Program-made: the position numbers and the translations under genes
Notes under the pieces: generated by a model
Told to the model about the DNA's origin: nothing
Seen by the model: the letters and a program-made list of their open reading frames with translations, nothing else
Databases searched by the model: none
Source of the DNA: Gracilaria gracilis
Taxonomy: Eukaryota; Rhodophyta; Florideophyceae; Gracilariales; Gracilariaceae
Direction of reading: 5' to 3'
Assembly: GCA_030374805.1 (NCBI GenBank)
Contig: JARGSG010000163.1
Coordinates: 1 to 20,920 of the forward strand
Length of the DNA stretch: 20,920 nucleotides
Shown: piece after piece, positions 18,914-20,920 of the stretch
Layout of the letters: each line of letters starts with the position of its first letter
How positions within the stretch are numbered: the stretch's first letter is position 1

Positions 18914-19863
18914 TCATCCCGTTCCACGGGTGTACGCGCCAAAGAGGAGTCTCCCAACCGATAGTATCTGTACGAAAGTAGCTGGCGATACATCCTATTC
19001 GTAGGCTTCAATTCCCGTAGTCCGGAGTGTCTTCTACCCTTTGTACGGGAGCGAATCACCCCCTGGGTGGCAGACGACCGCTTTGAGCGCGAAGAGCGCC
19101 CGCGGCGACCGTCCTCCGACTCGGAGTCTGAAGTAGTAGACCCATCCGAGTCACTCGGGTTAGAATACGACGAAGTCGGTGTATTCAAATGATCGTTGTG
19201 GCGTTTGGAATTCCGCATGAGGCGGCCTTTGCCTGTTCCAGCGGGCTGGTCGCGTTGTGACACGGCAGCAGCCGGATCATGCGGGGAGTTCTCATCCATT
19301 AATATGGTTTGTTCCAACGTCTCCAGACGGGCACGGACGCGATTGAATCGCTCCTCAATCCCTTCAACCAAGGCGGTGGGCGAACCCAAACACTCCAACA
19401 TTTTGTTGACATCAGACCGTAATATACGGAGGTCTTCAGCAACATCCCTCGCAGCGGTACTCTCGACCACCTCAAGGAGGGCTGGAAACTCCCCTACAAA
19501 GGCATTATGGGCGGCACGCAGAGTGCGTACCTGGTTTTCCAGGGAAGTCCCCTGGGGAGTGTTAGAAACAAACTCCCGGCGAGGTTGGGATCCCGCGGCA
19601 GCGGTTGCCGGCTGGGACGCCAGAGGCGCACCAGTGGCAACTGGAGCAGGCACAGCGACGGGCCGAGAAGAGGCCAACGGGGGCAAAGAAAGGTCCCAGG
19701 ATTCCCGGTGTTGGCTCGAAGTCCGAGAGAAAACCCTCGCGTGGGAGGTTGAACCAGCCCGAATCGGGATCTTAAAAATCACCCGATCATCGGGAACATC
19801 CCCACCATCATGGGAGCGGCTGCGAGTAACTGCCGGCTCCGCACGAGATGGCTTTCGAGACAT
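18910..19863 (-). pseudogene. Gag N-terminal part
   Basis: It begins with a true ATG at 19863-19861, 85 bases after the PBS, and runs 317 codons. Composition is disordered at first (Ser, Arg, Pro, Ala), then a likely coiled coil (about residues 150-190, GIEERFNRVRARLETLEQ), then an acidic Ser/Asp stretch and an Arg/Ser-rich stretch. LKPTNRMYRQLLSYRYYRL near the end is the helix that usually precedes the capsid core. It stops at TGA just where the capsid piece opens in another frame. Confidence 0.85.
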
Positions 19864-19947
19864 CGGTAAATCCGTTCAACGGGAAAAGACGGAATTTTCC
19901 GGAACAAATGGAAGTCACCTCAAAGAGGAAAACAACACACAAAAACT

Positions 19948-19965
19948 TTCGAAGTCGGGAGACCA
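19948..19965 (-). promoter_or_regulatory. Primer-binding site for tRNA-primed minus-strand synthesis
   Basis: In element orientation TGGTCTCCCGACTTCGAA lies three bases after the 5' LTR. TGG complements the tRNA CCA end. The complement has tRNA-like 3' geometry: discriminator A, a seven-base acceptor strand TCGGGAG, and C61 in the T arm. I could not assign the tRNA species. Confidence 0.7.
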
Positions 19966-19968
19966 CTT

Positions 19969-20758
19969 TGTAGTACAACGCCAGAGGCGGGAGGACACCA
20001 CGAAGACGTCCGAGATCTTCCTCCGTAGGAGGGTAGTCAGCAAACAGAGTCTCTCTGGCAAGGCACGACGAAGTCGGGTGTAAGCCGAGGCCAAGCCGTC
20101 ACGACGGGCGTAGAGAGTTGAGCAAGGATCGGTGTTGGCAACACGTGTGTGGGTGAACGGGTCCTTGAGAGAGGCACGAGTCCACGGAAGTGGGGAAAGA
20201 GAAAAGGAATCCGCGAGAGCGGGGGATGGAAAGAAGGAAAAAAAGAAAAGGGCAAAAAGGCTACGGTAAACACTGGGGTTATCCCTGTACAGGGTCGAAC
20301 GCGACACAAGCGGAAAACACTCCCACGAATGGGTCCTGTTAGGTGACGCAGGGAGGATACACTACCCGTAGGCAACGGAGCCTCTCTTCTGGAAGGAGTC
20401 GATGACCGCCGAAGGCGAAGAAGTATAGAGGAAACCCTGGTTGGGGAAGTTTACTTAGTGGCGATGGCCAGGTGCCGAGCCACTATATAGTATAGTAATC
20501 TCCCTGCAACTAGGCAAAACTATTAAATAAATATCTAAATTACCAGCAATGCTGTGCCAACCATCCGTTGCAAGAGCTCCACACGTGTCTTAGTCACACC
20601 CAAATTGGGGCTGCGGTGCGAGTGCACGTGTGCACCGTGCACATTATGCAGACCGCATTGCGGCACACAACCCTTGTGTAGCTGCAGTAACCATCAGCAC
20701 GCGCAAGCGGAAAAACGACTAAGTCGGTGAAATATCCCTTGTAGGGCGTTGCACTACA
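19969..20758 (-). repeat. 5' LTR of the retrotransposon
   Basis: The LTR is 790 bases and matches 10004-10794 end to end. In element orientation it starts TGTAGTGCAACGCC and ends GGCGTTGTACTACA. U3 holds CACGTG at 20625-20630 and 20582-20587. A TATA-like ACTATATAGT lies at 20491-20482, about 270 bases from the LTR start, which would place R near 20455. The palindrome around the first CACGTG lost one G relative to the 3' LTR. Confidence 0.95.
20482..20630 (-). promoter_or_regulatory. Putative U3 promoter: CACGTG boxes and TATA
   Basis: Two CACGTG motifs (20625-20630, 20582-20587) precede a TATATAG (around 20484-20490) in the transcription direction. This is a plausible Pol II promoter for the element; the same arrangement is present in the other LTR. 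Confidence 0.4.
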
Positions 20759-20763
20759 CGGTT
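20759..20763 (+). repeat. Target-site duplication CGGTT, right copy
   Basis: Identical to 9999-10003 and directly adjacent to the LTR end. Confidence 0.9.
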
Positions 20764-20920
20764 TGGCATTCGTTGAACTGTATCTACCATCCCGGTGACC
20801 ACCTGCTGGTCCTCACTTTACACCTGGGAAACTCTCTTCTCTCACTTCCAATAAGGTCTGAAATCCACAGTGGTCTTGCTCCATCCGTTCGGTATCCAGA
20901 AGAAAACGGAACCATTTCTT
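20764..20920. other. Continuation of the pre-insertion sequence
   Basis: It resumes the sequence left at 10003 and shows the same style of short recurring CC-x4-GG and TTCGG-like words. On the minus strand one frame reads with several Trp (for example FFWIPNGWSK and FRPYWK) before a stop. No gene is recognised. Confidence 0.4.

Larger units (their letters stand above)
10004..20758 (-). mobile_element. Full-length Ty3/gypsy (chromovirus-like) LTR retrotransposon, coding region broken
   Basis: The element is 10,755 bases long on the minus strand, opposite to the CCCH genes. In transcription order it has the 5' LTR (20758-19969), PBS, gag with capsid region and CCHC knuckle, protease, RT, RNase H, integrase, a long linker, a chromodomain, a 1.25-kb non-coding 3' region and the 3' LTR (10794-10004). 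The PR-RT-RH-IN order identifies Ty3/gypsy, and a chromodomain after integrase is the chromovirus hallmark, used in that family to guide integration to marked chromatin. A CGGTT duplication flanks it. The LTRs differ at about 28 of about 790 positions plus one indel (hand count, about 3.5%), so it is neither brand new nor ancient. Internal stops and frameshifts make this copy unlikely to encode working enzymes. Confidence 0.95.

Noticed and set aside
1..20920. CRISPR array, bacterial operons or prophage
   Set aside because: No regularly spaced direct repeats, Shine-Dalgarno-led gene series or phage genes; all recognisable genes are eukaryotic.

Overview
Eukaryotic nuclear DNA. The evidence is tandem CCCH (TTP/ZFP36-type) zinc-finger genes, TATA and AATAAA signals at eukaryotic spacing, (CAA)n/(CCA)n microsatellites, and a 10.8-kb Ty3/gypsy LTR retrotransposon with a chromodomain. 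The protein genes I can support show no obvious introns. A microbial eukaryote such as an alga or an oomycete-like protist fits, but I cannot name the lineage from sequence alone. Base composition is patchy: two very GC-rich islands (about 280-930 and 3660-4420) sit in AT-richer DNA.

Layout. (1) 1-931: GC-rich block with CACGTG motifs, a TATA-like site, a CAA/CCA microsatellite and a short ORF (590-931). The ORF looks like a targeting peptide followed by the first beta-alpha unit of a Rossmann NAD(P)-binding domain, then stops; it is probably a truncated gene or first exon. (2) 932-2309: AT-rich, no gene seen. (3) 2423-2953 and 3917-4375: two small CCCH proteins, same strand, about 1 kb apart. 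Each has an intact first finger, and each second finger has one zinc-binding Cys replaced by Arg, at a different position in each protein. They are presumably RNA-binding regulators of mRNA stability. (4) 4376-8280: mostly non-coding. It holds a 1.5-kb unit bounded by about 170-bp inverted repeats (5325-5490 / 6619-6790) around a CCG/CCA-rich tract, and a stretch near 7880-8205 that looks like the 3' end of a non-LTR retroposon. (5) 8281-10003 and 20764-20920: one ancestral sequence split by the retrotransposon. It has no recognisable gene but suggests a decayed reading frame. (6) 10004-20758: complete Ty3/gypsy chromovirus-like element on the minus strand, with two about 790-bp LTRs, a 5-bp target-site duplication, a primer-binding site, gag (capsid region and zinc knuckle), protease, RT, RNase H, integrase, a long linker and a chromodomain. 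Its coding region is broken by several frameshifts and stops, so this copy looks non-autonomous.

I do not see a convincing new defence or mobile system. The most interesting points are the reciprocal Cys-to-Arg changes in the twin CCCH proteins, the inverted-repeat unit at 5.3-6.8 kb, the structured 1.25-kb non-coding 3' region of the retrotransposon, and the decayed sequence it landed in.
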